A stretch of 64,000 nucleotides of DNA from CAWDJT01 sp963828705 (lineage in GTDB: Bacteria > Desulfobacterota > Syntrophobacteria > Syntrophobacterales > Syntrophobacteraceae), in assembly GCA_963828705.1 (NCBI GenBank), contig CAWHGA010000023.1, positions 1 through 64,000 on the forward strand, written 5' to 3'. The position numbers and the translations under genes were made by a program. A model generated the notes under the pieces. That model had not been told where the DNA came from and did not search any database. It saw nothing but the letters and a program-made list of their open reading frames with translations. Positions 39,019-49,028 of this stretch are shown one piece after another. Numbering within the stretch: the stretch's first letter is position 1; every line of letters begins with the position of its first letter.

Positions 39019-39963
39019 ATGGACCGTCCCATAAGAGTGCGCCGTTCAACCCTGTCCGTCCCGGCCAATCGTGATCGGTTGGTGCAGAAGGCTTTCACCC
39101 TGTCTACCGATGTGATCATGTTGGATCTTGAGGACAGCGTGCCCATCGCCGATAAGGATGAGGCCCGGCGGCAAGTGGTGCGGATTTTCCGGGAAGCGGA
39201 TTTTGGGGGACGGGTCCGTGCCTATCGGATGAATGCCATGGATACTCCCTGGGCCTACCGAGATGTGATCGACGTCATGGAGGAAGTGGGCGATCGGGTG
39301 GATATCCTGGTGGTTCCCAAGGTCAATGACGCCAGCGAGATCAAAGCTATCGATTATCTCTTGCGGCAGATCGAGCTGCGCATGGGTTGGGCCAGCAGCG
39401 TGGGGTTGGAAGCATCGATCGAAACCGCATCAGGGATGCTTCGAGTGGATGAAATCGCTTTCAGTTCCCTGCGGCTGGAAGCCCTGGTTTTCGGCATTGC
39501 CGACTACGCGGCCTCGCTAACCATGCCCAGCAAAGGAGTGAGCGGCCATGGTGACAGCGAAGACTTCTATCCGGGGCATCGCTGGCATTTTCCCTTGAGC
39601 CGCATGGTGATGGCGGCCAAGGCGGCGGGTTTGGCCGCCATTGACGCACCATACGGCGATTATCGCGATCCCGAGGGTCTCAAACGTTCTTGCCAACTCA
39701 GTGCTGCTTTGGGTTATGACGGCAAATGGGCCATTCACCCAGATCAACTGGCAATCATCAACGACACGTACACCCCATCCGAAGAGGATGTGGAGCGCTC
39801 TCGGTTGGTGCTGCAGGCCTATGATCGCGCCCAGCAGGTTGGAGAAGGTTCAGTGGCGGTCGACGGCAAAATGGTGGATGCCGCCACCATCCGCATCGCC
39901 CGTGCGATCTGTGGCCAGTGGGAACAGATCGCCGAAGTCCGGAAAGATCATCCTTCCCACTGA
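39019..39963 (+). CDS. HpcH/HpaI aldolase / CitE-like CoA-ester lyase
   Basis: 314 residues. RSTLSVPANRDRLVQKAF, TDVIMLDLEDSVP, ILVVPKVNDASEI, SVGLEASIETASGML and ALVFGIADYAASL are signature blocks of the CitE/malyl-CoA lyase family with Mg-binding Glu and Asp. DGKWAIHPDQLAIIN is the conserved C-terminal block. Family members cleave or form malyl-, methylmalyl- or citramalyl-CoA. The exact substrate is not decidable. Position next to ppdK fits central C4/C2 metabolism. No citrate lyase alpha/gamma subunits are adjacent, so it is not CitE proper. Confidence 0.85.
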   Translation: MDRPIRVRRSTLSVPANRDRLVQKAFTLSTDVIMLDLEDSVPIADKDEARRQVVRIFREADFGGRVRAYRMNAMDTPWAYRDVIDVMEEVGDRVDILVVPKVNDASEIKAIDYLLRQIELRMGWASSVGLEASIETASGMLRVDEIAFSSLRLEALVFGIADYAASLTMPSKGVSGHGDSEDFYPGHRWHFPLSRMVMAAKAAGLAAIDAPYGDYRDPEGLKRSCQLSAALGYDGKWAIHPDQLAIINDTYTPSEEDVERSRLVLQAYDRAQQVGEGSVAVDGKMVDAATIRIARAICGQWEQIAEVRKDHPSH

Positions 39964-40300
39964 TGAGGCTGGTACCGGGCGGACGTGAAAAGATTCTGAA
40001 ACCGTCTGCTTGTCCCAATCACTTGACACTTCGCGAGCTTTGGTGGGCACATTCTGAAGAGCTAGCCCAGGCGGCTTTCCACTGGCAATGCCGGATTGTA
40101 GCACTTTTTTAACCCTTGCGTGCCAAGCTCATCATTGGCGAAAGGGCGCCCGACGACCTGGCGTCGTGAGGTCTTCGGCTCGAGGTGGGGTGTGCCGCCT
40201 ACGTGGCTTATGGCTGCGAGCACCATGCGGTCTGCCTGCGTCGATCGGCATGGCTAATGGAATAGTAGGCTTGTGTTCATCGGGTTGGAGTGAACGACGA
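39964..40300. other. Intergenic region
   Basis: About 340 bases before the sensor kinase. An open frame continues upstream of the kinase start, but its translation is low-complexity and not family-like. Nothing else seen. Confidence 0.4.
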
Positions 40301-41977
40301 ATGCCCGCTAAAGAACTCACAAAAACGGCTGGCACTAAACGTCCCAGGGGTAAGAGCCTGCACAAGCACCATGAATTGCAGATTCTCTTCGACATTTCCT
40401 CGGCGGTGCATTCATCGCCTCGCCTGGAAGACGTGCTACAGCAGGCGCTCATGGCCATCCTCCGGACCCTGCAGTTCAAGATGGGTGCCATCTATCTAGT
40501 CGCTGAGACGGTCGGGTCTCGTTGGTTTTTGAATCTAGCTGCCAATCACGGTTTTTCCACCGAACTGGTCGACAGTATTCAGATGCTCACCATGGCCAGC
40601 CGACAGATGGAGAAAGTCGGCAACCAGGGTGGGGTTGCCTGGTTTCATCCCAGGAAGCTGGTTTTCGATGACCTGAAACAACGGATGGGGGAAGAAAACA
40701 TAAGCGAGATCATTTGTATCCCATTGATGGCCCAGAAAAAGGTCCTGGGTCTACTCTATGTGACCAACGACGGACAAATCCAGATTCGCCCAGAGCGCAG
40801 CGAGTTTCTCACCACCATTGGCCAGCAGATCGGGGTGGCCATCGAGAATGCGCAGCTGTTCGAATCCGTGCAGCGTGCCAAGACCGAGCTCGAGATCAGT
40901 TTTGACGCCATCCAACACGCCATCTTTATCATTGACAATCGCTGGCGTATCTTGCGGGTAAACCAAACCAGTGAGCTGGTGTATGGCGCTGCAGGCAACC
41001 TGATCGGACGGATGTACCCGGAGATACTTTATGCGCAGCCGCAGCCGCAGCCGTCTTGCCCGGTGCAGGAGTGTCTGCAGGAAGCTCGACCGATTCAGCG
41101 GGATGGTCCGCATCATCGGTGGGGAGGGTTCTACAGCTATTACGCCTTTCCGGTCATGAATCGCCTTGGGCAGCTGGAACGGGTGGTCTACTATGAGAAG
41201 GACGTCACCGAGGCGCGAAAGCTGGAGCAGCGTTTACAGCAGACCGAGCGCCTCAAGGCCCTGGGCACACTCGCAGCAGGCATTGCCCATGAGATCCGCA
41301 ACCCGCTGGCCACGATCAATTTCAATGCTCAACTGCTGCAACGCGACTTGCTGCTGAATTTGGCCCAGGAACAGATGTTCTCGGATATGCTCATTGAAGT
41401 CAAAAAGATGGACCGCATTGTGCGACAGGTGCTGAGTTTCGCCCGGCCACAGCAGCCGCAATTCCTGCCCAACCAGCTTAACGAGGTGGTGCGTTACTGT
41501 TACGATCTGGCCAAGGTGCACATGCGCAAGGCGAGCATCGAGATCGTGCTGGATCTCTGCGAAGAAATCCCTGCGGTCATCATGGATTTCAACCAGATCA
41601 GCCAGGTGATTATGAACCTTATCATCAACGCCATCGATGCCATGGGGGAGAGTGGTGGCCGTCTGACCCTGAAAACCCAGCTCCAGCAAGACCCGGCAGC
41701 GGTTGTTCTGAAAGTGTCTGACACCGGTCCGGGCCTGCTGCCGGCCGATGAAAGCCGCATCTTCGATCCCTTCTTCACGCGCAAACCCGACGGTACTGGT
41801 TTGGGGCTGAGCATTTCGCGTCAGATTCTGGACAAACATGCTGCTTTCATTGAAGTCAACAGCGCCCCTGGCCAAGGTTGTACCTTCCAGGTGATTTTTC
41901 CTCTGAGGGGTAAGAAAGACGGGGATCAGCCGCGAGCTGCGGTGGGAGGTAAGAAGGTCAACCGTTGCAGCAATTGA
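40301..41977 (+). CDS. Sensor histidine kinase (GAF-PAS-HisKA-HATPase)
   Basis: About 558 residues from ATG 40301, preceded by GGAG. No membrane segment, so a soluble sensor. GAF domain about residues 25-190 (LQILFDISSAVHSSPRLEDV ... IGVAIENAQLFESV). PAS about 200-320 (ISFDAIQHAIFIIDNRWRIL). HisKA box LGTLAAGIAHEIRNPLATIN. ATPase N-box MNLIINAIDAMGE, G-boxes DTGPGLL and GTGLGLSISRQIL. A NtrB-like soluble kinase. The sigma-54 activator at 47.1 kb is a possible partner, but they are 5 kb apart and the pairing is inference. Confidence 0.88.
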   Translation: MPAKELTKTAGTKRPRGKSLHKHHELQILFDISSAVHSSPRLEDVLQQALMAILRTLQFKMGAIYLVAETVGSRWFLNLAANHGFSTELVDSIQMLTMASRQMEKVGNQGGVAWFHPRKLVFDDLKQRMGEENISEIICIPLMAQKKVLGLLYVTNDGQIQIRPERSEFLTTIGQQIGVAIENAQLFESVQRAKTELEISFDAIQHAIFIIDNRWRILRVNQTSELVYGAAGNLIGRMYPEILYAQPQPQPSCPVQECLQEARPIQRDGPHHRWGGFYSYYAFPVMNRLGQLERVVYYEKDVTEARKLEQRLQQTERLKALGTLAAGIAHEIRNPLATINFNAQLLQRDLLLNLAQEQMFSDMLIEVKKMDRIVRQVLSFARPQQPQFLPNQLNEVVRYCYDLAKVHMRKASIEIVLDLCEEIPAVIMDFNQISQVIMNLIINAIDAMGESGGRLTLKTQLQQDPAAVVLKVSDTGPGLLPADESRIFDPFFTRKPDGTGLGLSISRQILDKHAAFIEVNSAPGQGCTFQVIFPLRGKKDGDQPRAAVGGKKVNRCSN

Positions 41978-42125
41978 CCGCATTGCAGGGCCTGCCGGAT
42001 TGACCGGGATATGTCGGATTTTCTAACAGTGCGTCTGCAGGCCGTCTTCTGCAGCGCTGCACAACCGCGGTCCGGCAATAGCTTCCGGGGTTATCGGCGA
42101 TACGTGAGCCTGGAAATCGAGCCTG

Positions 42126-43202
42126 CTATACTTGCTCAAAGCCTGTGAGGTGTTTAAAAACTTTCAGGTCCAGGGCTTCCAGAATAGTCTTGAGCAGTGC
42201 CACGGTGGCATCGAAATCGTCCAGGTGGAGCAGGCCGGTCGAGGAGTGGATGTAACGGACCGGGGTAGAGAGCACCAGGGTGGGGATGCCACCATGAGCG
42301 ACATGAATCGGCCGGGCGTCCGTGGCGCCGCTTTGGCGTACGGCCAGCTGGTGTGGGATGCCGCGTGTTACTGCCAAGTCCCGAGCCCACTGCCAGAACC
42401 TGCGATTGACAATGGTGGTCGGATCGTACAGCCGGATTTGGCAGCCTCGACCCAGGGCACCCTGAGGTTCGTCCTTGGCGAGACCGGGTAGGTCATCGGC
42501 CGGAGCCCCTTCCAAAACAATGGCAAGATCCGGTTTGGCCACCTCCACCGCGGTCATGGCACCGCGCGCTCCCACTTCTTCCTGGACGGTTCCTGCGGCA
42601 ATCACGGTGGCGGTGTGGTTTACGTTGAGGAGATGGTGCATGGCCAGGACCATGGCGGCACAGCCGGCACGATCATCCCAGGCCTTGTTGGCAACCACCT
42701 TCAATCCAAAGACCTCAAAGTGGGGTGCCGGGGTCACCAAGTCGCCTAGCATCACCCCCGCCTCCTGAGCTTCAAGGCGCGAACAAACCCCTACGTCGGC
42801 CAATATTTCATCGGTTTTGCTCGGGTTGTTGCCATCCTTATTGAAGTGGGGCGGGATGGCGGGGATTACTCCAGGGATATCGCCATCAGCGGTGTGGATT
42901 ACCAGCCGAGTCGCGGCCAGGGCATCGGTGTTCCATGCGCCCAGCGGCTGGAGGCGCAGTAACCCCTGGTCGGTGATACTCTGGACCATAAAACCGATTT
43001 CGTCCATGTGGGCGCAGAGCAGAAGGCGCGGTCTCTCCAGGAGTCCCGGCTTTTCGGCCAGCAAGGAGCCGAGTCCGTCGTAGCGAATATCGCAGAAATC
43101 TTCCAGTTGGCTTTGCAGTAAACGAGCGAGTTGTTGTTCGCCGCCAGGTGGGCCTGGACAGGACGACAATTCCATGAGCAAAGGGAGATGGGTATGCGGC
43201 AT
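42126..43202 (-). CDS. M42 family metallopeptidase (glutamyl aminopeptidase-like)
   Basis: About 358 residues from ATG 43202. LLMELSSCPGPPGGEQQLAR is the family N-terminus. Metal and catalytic motifs: LLCAHMDEIGFMV, KAWDDRAGCAAMV, GTVQEEVGARGAMTA (catalytic Glu-Glu), DATDARP-like GATDARPIHVAHGGIP, and a C-terminal IHSSTGLLHLDD. Cytoplasmic aminopeptidase that forms tetrahedral oligomers in related proteins. Distinct from the M20 enzyme at 18.7 kb. Lies about 275 bases downstream of hsp20 on the same strand. Confidence 0.88.
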   Translation of the reverse strand: MPHTHLPLLMELSSCPGPPGGEQQLARLLQSQLEDFCDIRYDGLGSLLAEKPGLLERPRLLLCAHMDEIGFMVQSITDQGLLRLQPLGAWNTDALAATRLVIHTADGDIPGVIPAIPPHFNKDGNNPSKTDEILADVGVCSRLEAQEAGVMLGDLVTPAPHFEVFGLKVVANKAWDDRAGCAAMVLAMHHLLNVNHTATVIAAGTVQEEVGARGAMTAVEVAKPDLAIVLEGAPADDLPGLAKDEPQGALGRGCQIRLYDPTTIVNRRFWQWARDLAVTRGIPHQLAVRQSGATDARPIHVAHGGIPTLVLSTPVRYIHSSTGLLHLDDFDATVALLKTILEALDLKVFKHLTGFEQV

Positions 43203-43477
43203 GGGCGGAAGGACCTTTCTTGCTGCGGGTAAGTATCCATCACCACGGTTGAGGTCGGCAAACAGATTCACTCTGCCCACTCTCCGGTGGTTGTAAGGAT
43301 ATTGGAATCGGTTACCTGGGTGGCGATTCATCCGGTCTCAGCGTGACTCCTGTCTGTCGGTAAGTGCTTGAGCTGCCGCTCCTGCCATCGTTGGATGGAC
43401 AGGCGCTCGGGCTTTGCTGAAATAAGTCAGAGTTTCTGGCGGTTCACGCTGTTCAGCCAGGAACTGCAGGGTCCCGG

Positions 43478-43918
43478 TCATTGCCTGATGGGGATCTTGC
43501 GGACCATTTTTTCAGCTTTCGGCACTTCCACGGTCAGCATGCCATCTGCGTACCGGGCTGAAATCTCATCACGTTTTACGCTGGTAGGGAGACGGAAGCT
43601 ACGTGATGAAGACTGGTATATCTTTTCCCGATGGATGTGCTCGCCCTCGTCGCAAGTCACGCTTTGTTCTTTCTGCACCCGGATGGAAAGGGTCTCCTCG
43701 GTGAGCGTCACCTCCATGTCTTCCGGCGCCAGATCAGGGGCTTGGAGCGTCACCAGCAGCCGCTGGTCATCCTCTTTGACCTGCCAATCGGCAGGGGCCA
43801 TGAGCCCGGATTCCATGCACGAACTGGAGAGACGAAGGAAGAAGTGATCGAAAGAATCTTCCATTTGTCCTCTCAGACTGGCAATTTCACTTCTTTTCCA
43901 GGAAATCACGTTGGGCAT
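43478..43918 (-). CDS. Small heat-shock protein (Hsp20/alpha-crystallin)
   Basis: 146 residues. The alpha-crystallin domain spans about 45-135, with DWQVKEDDQRLLVTLQAPDL, VTLTEETLSIRVQKEQ, SRSFRLPTSVKRDEISARYA and the terminal DGMLTVEVPKAE block. An IPI-like C-terminal motif is present in KIPIRQ. ATP-independent holdase chaperone. It starts 12 bases after the Lon-like protease stop on the same strand, so the two form a protein-quality-control operon. Confidence 0.92.
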   Translation of the reverse strand: MPNVISWKRSEIASLRGQMEDSFDHFFLRLSSSCMESGLMAPADWQVKEDDQRLLVTLQAPDLAPEDMEVTLTEETLSIRVQKEQSVTCDEGEHIHREKIYQSSSRSFRLPTSVKRDEISARYADGMLTVEVPKAEKMVRKIPIRQ

Positions 43919-43930
43919 CGCTGATACTCC

Positions 43931-46404
43931 TTAGTTCTTCTTGCCTTTGCGGGGTGTTCCCGTTTCCTTGTCGTTTTCCGCGGCAAACTTTTTCAATCCC
44001 GCCGCCAGTTCATCAAGCTTGGCGTGTACCAGTTGGTGCACGGAACCCTTGGGATAGTTGCCCTCGCCATCGGGTTCGCCGGCGGGGACACCGGTCAGGA
44101 TTTCAATGCCCTGGTCGATGGTGGTCACCGGATAGACATGGAATTTACCCTTAGCCACCGCCGCCACAACATCCCTGCGGAGCATGAGGTCTTTGACGTT
44201 GCTCTCGGGAATGATGACACCCTGTTTGCCGGTTAGTCCCCTGATCTTGCAACAGTCGTAGAAACCCTCGGTTTTTTGGTTAACGCCACCGATGGCCTGG
44301 ACTTCGCCCTTCTGGTTCACTGATCCGGTGACTGCCAGATCTTGCCGTAAGGGCAGACCCGAGAGGCTGGAGAGGATGGCGTAGATTTCTGTGGAGGACG
44401 CGCTGTCGCCGTCGACCCCGCCATATGACTGCTCGAAGGCGATGCTAGTGGTCATGCTGAGCGGCTTCTGTTGGGCGTATTGGCGTCGCAGGTAACCGCT
44501 CAGGATGAGTACCCCCTTGTTGTGTGTGCTGCCGGACAGATCCGCCTCGCGTTCGATGTTGATGACGCCGGCGCGGCCCATAGACGTAGCAGCGGTGATC
44601 CGAGTGGGTTTGCCGAAACTGTAATCTCCCCCAGCATGTAGACGGACAAGCCGTTGACCTGCCCCACCACGGCACCTTCGGTGTCGATCAGGACCGACCC
44701 GCGGTCGATCATTTCCTGGATCTGCTCCTCGATCAGATTGGACCGGTAGATCCGCGCCTGAAGCGCCTGCTCCACGTGCTTGGCGCTCACGGTCGCCTGA
44801 CCGTCCTGTCCAGCCCGGAAATCGGCTTCCTGGAGGACCTCGCTGAAGCGCAACAGATGGATGGAGATCTTTTCCTGGCGTCCGGACATGCGCACGGCTT
44901 CCTCAACGAGCGCCGCCACGGCGGTACGATCGAAGGGGCGGAGTTTCTCTTCATCAGCCTTGAGTTTCACATAGCGGGCCACTTGAAGAATGGTGGTGTC
45001 ATCCTTCTTCATGGAACCGGAGAAGTCCGCCCGAACTTTAAATATCTTGTAGAGGTCTTCGTCATAGTGCTGCAACATATAGTAGAGTCGGGGTTCCGCT
45101 ACGACCACCACCTTGATGTCCAACTCGATGGGTTCCGGCTTCATCCCAGTGGTGGTGAAGAGATAGTACGGGTCGAAGGTTTCGATCTCCATGCGGTCGG
45201 TCATCAGGGCTCGTTTGAGTCCCTGCCAGACGCCCGGTTCCATGATGGCGTCCCGCAGGTTGAGGACCAGAAAGCCGCCGTTGGCTTTCACCAGCGAACC
45301 CACATGGATGCGGCTGAAATCGGTGGTCCATAAACCGGAACGATCCACGGCCCGGTCGATGCTGCCGAAGAGATTCTTGTAATTGGGGTTGTGTTCCACC
45401 ACGATGGGTTGACTGAGGGTTTCCGAATTGTCCACCAGGAGGTTGACCTGATAGGGCTGAAAGGGGTTCCCCTGCATGCCCCAGGACGGACCAGCCATGG
45501 GCTGGGATTGCATACCCGCTCGGAAGACCGCCAGATTGGTCGACATGTCCTCTATCATCTCGTCGAGATAGGTGTGAACCTTGGGCAGGTCGTACTTCGT
45601 CTTGAGGGCGTCAATGGGCAGCGCCACGCCCTTAAGAAAGATCAGGCGGTCAATGTCTTCCAGCTTCTTTTGGACCTCTCGCTGCATGTCGCGGATTTCG
45701 AGAAAGATCCGGTCCACCTGTTCCGTGAACTGGCGATGCATGACCTTGATGGCATCGAACTTCTCCTTGGGATATTCGCCGCGTTCCACCAGTAATTCCA
45801 GTCGGTCCATGGGGGTGGGTTGTTCATTGACGATGGGCATCACCACGGGGCGGGTGACGTCGCCGAGCTGTACCTGAACGATGGCAAAACCTTCTTTCTT
45901 GACGCGGCTGTCCAGTTCCTTGAAGAAATTTTTGCCCTTTTCGTCGTACTTCTCCAGGATTTCCCGCTTCATGTTGATGTAGTCTTCGCTTTCGAACAGG
46001 AGCGGGACATCTTTTTTGAGAGTATCCACCAGATGTCCGATGTCTTCCTTGAAATGCCGTCCCAACCCGGCTTCCAGTCGAATTAGTCGGGGATTTTCGG
46101 TGTTCTTGAAATTGTAGACGTAGCAGAGGTCATCCGGGATAATGTCTTTGCGTGCCATCTCTGCCAGGATCTTTCGCACCGTGGTCAGGCGTCCGGTTCC
46201 GGTAGGGCCGGTGACGAACACGTGGTACCCCATCTTGCGCACGCCTAGACCGAAACGAAACGCCTCCACGGCGCGGTCCTGGCCGATGATTTCCTTCAGT
46301 GGTTCCAGTTGGTCGGTGGTTTTGAAAGGGAGGGACTTCGGGTCCAGGGTCCATCGCAATTGATCTATTGGAACTTCAGGGAATGGCCGGGCCTTTTTGG
46401 GCAT
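43931..46404 (-). CDS. Lon-like ATP-dependent protease (LonB type, AAA_32), one frameshift
   Basis: About 824 residues from ATG 46404 (AGGAG upstream). Walker A is the modified GPTGTGRLTT. The long inserted helical domain and FSRIHVGSLVKANGGFLVLNLRDA are typical of the AAA_32/LonB-like family rather than classic Lon. The C-terminal protease has catalytic Ser in GGVDGDSASSTE and a downstream region LAVTGSVNQKGEVQAIGGVN. One missing base near 44610 shifts YMLGE away from YSFGKPTRITAATSMGRAGV. Degrades misfolded proteins in the cytoplasm. It is cotranscribed with hsp20. Confidence 0.88.
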
Positions 46405-47065
46405 GATTAACCAAGCTCCTTTTTTTGAAATGGTCCGTGACAGCCGAACTTTCTCGACCAGAATCGCTTTGACCATAGCCCCGCGCCGAGTGCCTGAGTG
46501 GCGACACTCAGGCACATATGGCTTGGACTCCTGCGCTGCCGGCAGAACCTGATTTTGCCGGAGGGATTGCTCCCGCTTATTGTTTGGCACGTTATAATAC
46601 CGGTTCTGGGTCGTTGAATCAATGATCAGCTGGTGTTGGCCGGAAAAGTCATTTCTCCACGATAGGGATAGACTGCCGTCCATGGAAAGAAATCCAAACG
46701 TGTTGGCCCCTGCAGCCGCCTCTTTCCAAAGGTGTTCGAAACCGTTGCGTATTTCAATCTGGACCTTCCTCCGGGTCCGGCCATGATGGTGGCCGATGCG
46801 ATCGTGTTCAAAGGCGCCGACATTTCACAGTATGGAGCGGAGGTTTTCATCTGCTGCCGCCTGGGTTTTCTCGAACCGGAGAAGGAAAAGAAAGACCCGC
46901 TGGGCGGTATTCCGGGTAGGTAGGAGCGTGGTTCGCCTTGAGCGCGGAGCCACGGATGGCTGTCGATAGAACTGGATTTGCCCGGAGAGATAGACTACAA
47001 GCGGTGTTGTTGGCAGGAGCGGTTGCACCGGCAAGCGTCCGGCAATTGGAAGCTGGAGTGGATAA
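46405..47065. other. Divergent intergenic region, Lon-like protease / NtrC regulator
   Basis: 660 bases between divergent genes. It includes the hairpin at 46490-46515. Short open frames on both strands lack support. Confidence 0.4.
46490..46515 (-). promoter_or_regulatory. Tetraloop hairpin in the 5' leader of the Lon-like gene
   Basis: A perfect 11-bp stem GTGCCTGAGTG/CACTCAGGCAC with a 4-base loop, about 90 bases upstream of the ATG at 46404. Could be an operator for a heat-shock regulator or an mRNA element; no known consensus matched. Confidence 0.5.
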
Positions 47066-48439
47066 GTGCGCGACAAACAAATAATTCTCATTATTGACGA
47101 TGAGACCCCTTTTCGCAACGTTCTGCGGCGCATCCTGGAAGCGGACCATCTGGTACTGGAGGCCGATTCAGGAGAAGCGGGACTGCAGACCGCAAGGCAG
47201 GAAGAACCGGATCTGATCCTGCTGGACATCGGTCTTCCGGACGCCAGTGGTTTAGATGTGTTGCCGCGCCTCAAGGAATTGCGTCCCTCCCCCACGGTGG
47301 TCATGATCACCGCCTACGAACAGGTCAAGGACGTGGTTCTTGCCATGAAACGGGGGGCCTTCGACTACCTGGTGAAACCGGTGGACCTGGATGAGCTGGA
47401 ACTGACTATCCAGCACGCCCTGGAACATGCCGGTCTCAAAAACGAAGTGGACCGGCTTCGCCTGGAAGTCCAGCGACTCCACCAGGTAGGCCGGCTCATT
47501 GGGAAAAACCCGGCCTTCTTGGAAGCTCAGATGCTGGCCATCAGAAGTGCCCAGAGTGCCGATGCCGGGGTTCTACTCCAGGGTGAAAGCGGCGTGGGAA
47601 AGGAGTTGTTTGCCCGTCTGATCCACGCGCAAAGCCCGCGAACCGATTATCCCTTTGTGGCACTCAACTGCGCGGCCTTTAGTGCGGAAATCATCGAAAG
47701 TGAGTTGTTTGGTTACGAGAGAGGCGCCTTCACCGGGGCGCGGGCGGACGGCAAGCGCGGTTTGCTGGAAACGGCGCAGGGTGGGACCCTGTTCCTGGAT
47801 GAAGTGGCCGACCTGCATCCCGAGATTCAGGCGAAATTGCTGCGGTTCCTGGAGGAAAAGGAATTCTTTCCGCTTGGTGGCACCCGCAAACGCAAAGTGG
47901 ACGTCCGTATTATAGCGGCATGCAATCTGGATCTGTGGGAAGCTTCGGAAAACGGCCGGTTCCGCAAGGATCTGTACTTTCGCCTGGCCACCATCCGGAT
48001 AGTACTGCCCCCACTGCGGCTACGCCTGGACGACATCCTCCCACTAGTGCAGTACTTCATGGACTATTTCAACGACAAATATGGCAAACGTTTTCGGTCG
48101 GTCAGTTCGGATGCCAAGAGGGTCCTTCTGAGCTATTCCTGGCCGGGCAACGTTCGTGAATTGCGCAATACCATCGAACGCATCGTGTTGCTGGAAAACG
48201 AAGAAAACATCCTGGGTCGCCACCTCCATTTCCTGCAAAGCCTTGCCCCTGAAGGCACCTTGCCGCCCCAACTAGGCCTGCTGGATCTCCCGGATGAAGG
48301 CATCGCCTTGGAAGAAATCGAAAAGGCGGTCATACGGAAGGCATACGACAAGTGCGGCCGAAACAAAGCCCGTACGTCTCGCTTCCTGCACATCCCCCGG
48401 CATGTCCTGATTTATCGTCTGAAAAAAATGGGCCTATAG
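47066..48439 (+). CDS. Sigma-54-dependent NtrC-family response regulator
   Basis: 457 residues from GTG 47066. Receiver domain 1-115: LIIDDETP acidic pocket, phospho-Asp in LILLDIGLP, lysine in YLVKPVDL. AAA+ domain: Walker A GESGVGKE, sigma-54 contact loop ERGAFTGARADGK (GAFTGA intact), Walker B GGTLFLDEVADL, arginine finger region RFRKDLYFRL, WPGNVREL. The C-terminal Fis-like helix-turn-helix is AVIRKAYDKCGRNKARTSRF. It activates sigma-54 promoters from distant sites. The gene directly precedes three GAATATTC palindromes and a sigma-54 promoter, so a target is probably next door. Confidence 0.93.
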   Translation: MRDKQIILIIDDETPFRNVLRRILEADHLVLEADSGEAGLQTARQEEPDLILLDIGLPDASGLDVLPRLKELRPSPTVVMITAYEQVKDVVLAMKRGAFDYLVKPVDLDELELTIQHALEHAGLKNEVDRLRLEVQRLHQVGRLIGKNPAFLEAQMLAIRSAQSADAGVLLQGESGVGKELFARLIHAQSPRTDYPFVALNCAAFSAEIIESELFGYERGAFTGARADGKRGLLETAQGGTLFLDEVADLHPEIQAKLLRFLEEKEFFPLGGTRKRKVDVRIIAACNLDLWEASENGRFRKDLYFRLATIRIVLPPLRLRLDDILPLVQYFMDYFNDKYGKRFRSVSSDAKRVLLSYSWPGNVRELRNTIERIVLLENEENILGRHLHFLQSLAPEGTLPPQLGLLDLPDEGIALEEIEKAVIRKAYDKCGRNKARTSRFLHIPRHVLIYRLKKMGL

Positions 48440-48979
48440 GAGCTAGGGGAAAATAGAGAATATTCCGCGCTTCTTCGGGAGGATGAAGAATATTCTTTAT
48501 TGTCACAATAACACATTAATATTGCAGAGTTTTATGACTCAAATGGACCTTCTGTCCTTCTCCGGATGGTGAATATTCTACACATGTCGCCGTAGGGCCG
48601 AGGCGAAGTACACCTTCCAAGGAATTGCCGCCATGGGGAACGCTTGTGGTCTGGCATTGACGCCGATACCACACCGTGATCTCCCGCCCCCAGAACGATT
48701 CAGGTGAGCCTTAAGGTTTCTCTTCTGACAAGACAATCCTGTCCAAATTGATGGACTGTGTCCAAGAATCGATAACGTCCTTTCCCAATTGCCATGGCGG
48801 GTTCTGTCGAATGCCAGCAGTAGGCAACTCATAAACAGCGTGATTCCGTGATGCTCCTGGAGGGGTACGGTTGATCACATGAGTGGGCTGGCGGCTGTCG
48901 CTTTGTGGTTGGTTCTGCGGACTGCCAATACGGGGCTGGCAGCGCGATTCTCAGATTGTTATGATTAGAATTCACGGGA
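48440..48979. other. Intergenic region with palindromes
   Basis: 540 bases without a gene. Contains three GAATATTC palindromes and ends at the sigma-54 promoter. Confidence 0.45.
48458..48578. promoter_or_regulatory. Three GAATATTC palindromes, candidate activator-binding sites
   Basis: Identical 8-bp palindromes at 48458-48465, 48488-48495 and 48571-48578. The first two can also pair as AGAATATTC/GAATATTCT, forming a possible 3' hairpin of the regulator mRNA. The spacing (30 and 83 bases) and the position 400-520 bases upstream of the sigma-54 promoter would suit enhancer sites. Confidence 0.4.
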
Positions 48980-48995
48980 TGGCACAAAGGTTGCT
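48980..48995 (+). promoter_or_regulatory. Sigma-54 promoter (-24/-12)
   Basis: TGGCAC (48980-48985), five bases, then TTGCT (48991-48995). The -24 GG and -12 GC dinucleotides are exactly 10 bases apart, as required. It lies 34 bases before the ATG of the receiver-domain gene. Confidence 0.75.
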
Positions 48996-49028
48996 TATAG
49001 ATCCCACGCAACAACGTTGCTGTTACGC

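Noticed and set aside
46985..47035. A second sigma-54 promoter before the NtrC gene
   Set aside because: TTGGCAGGAGCGGTTGCA has 11 bases between GG and GC instead of 10.
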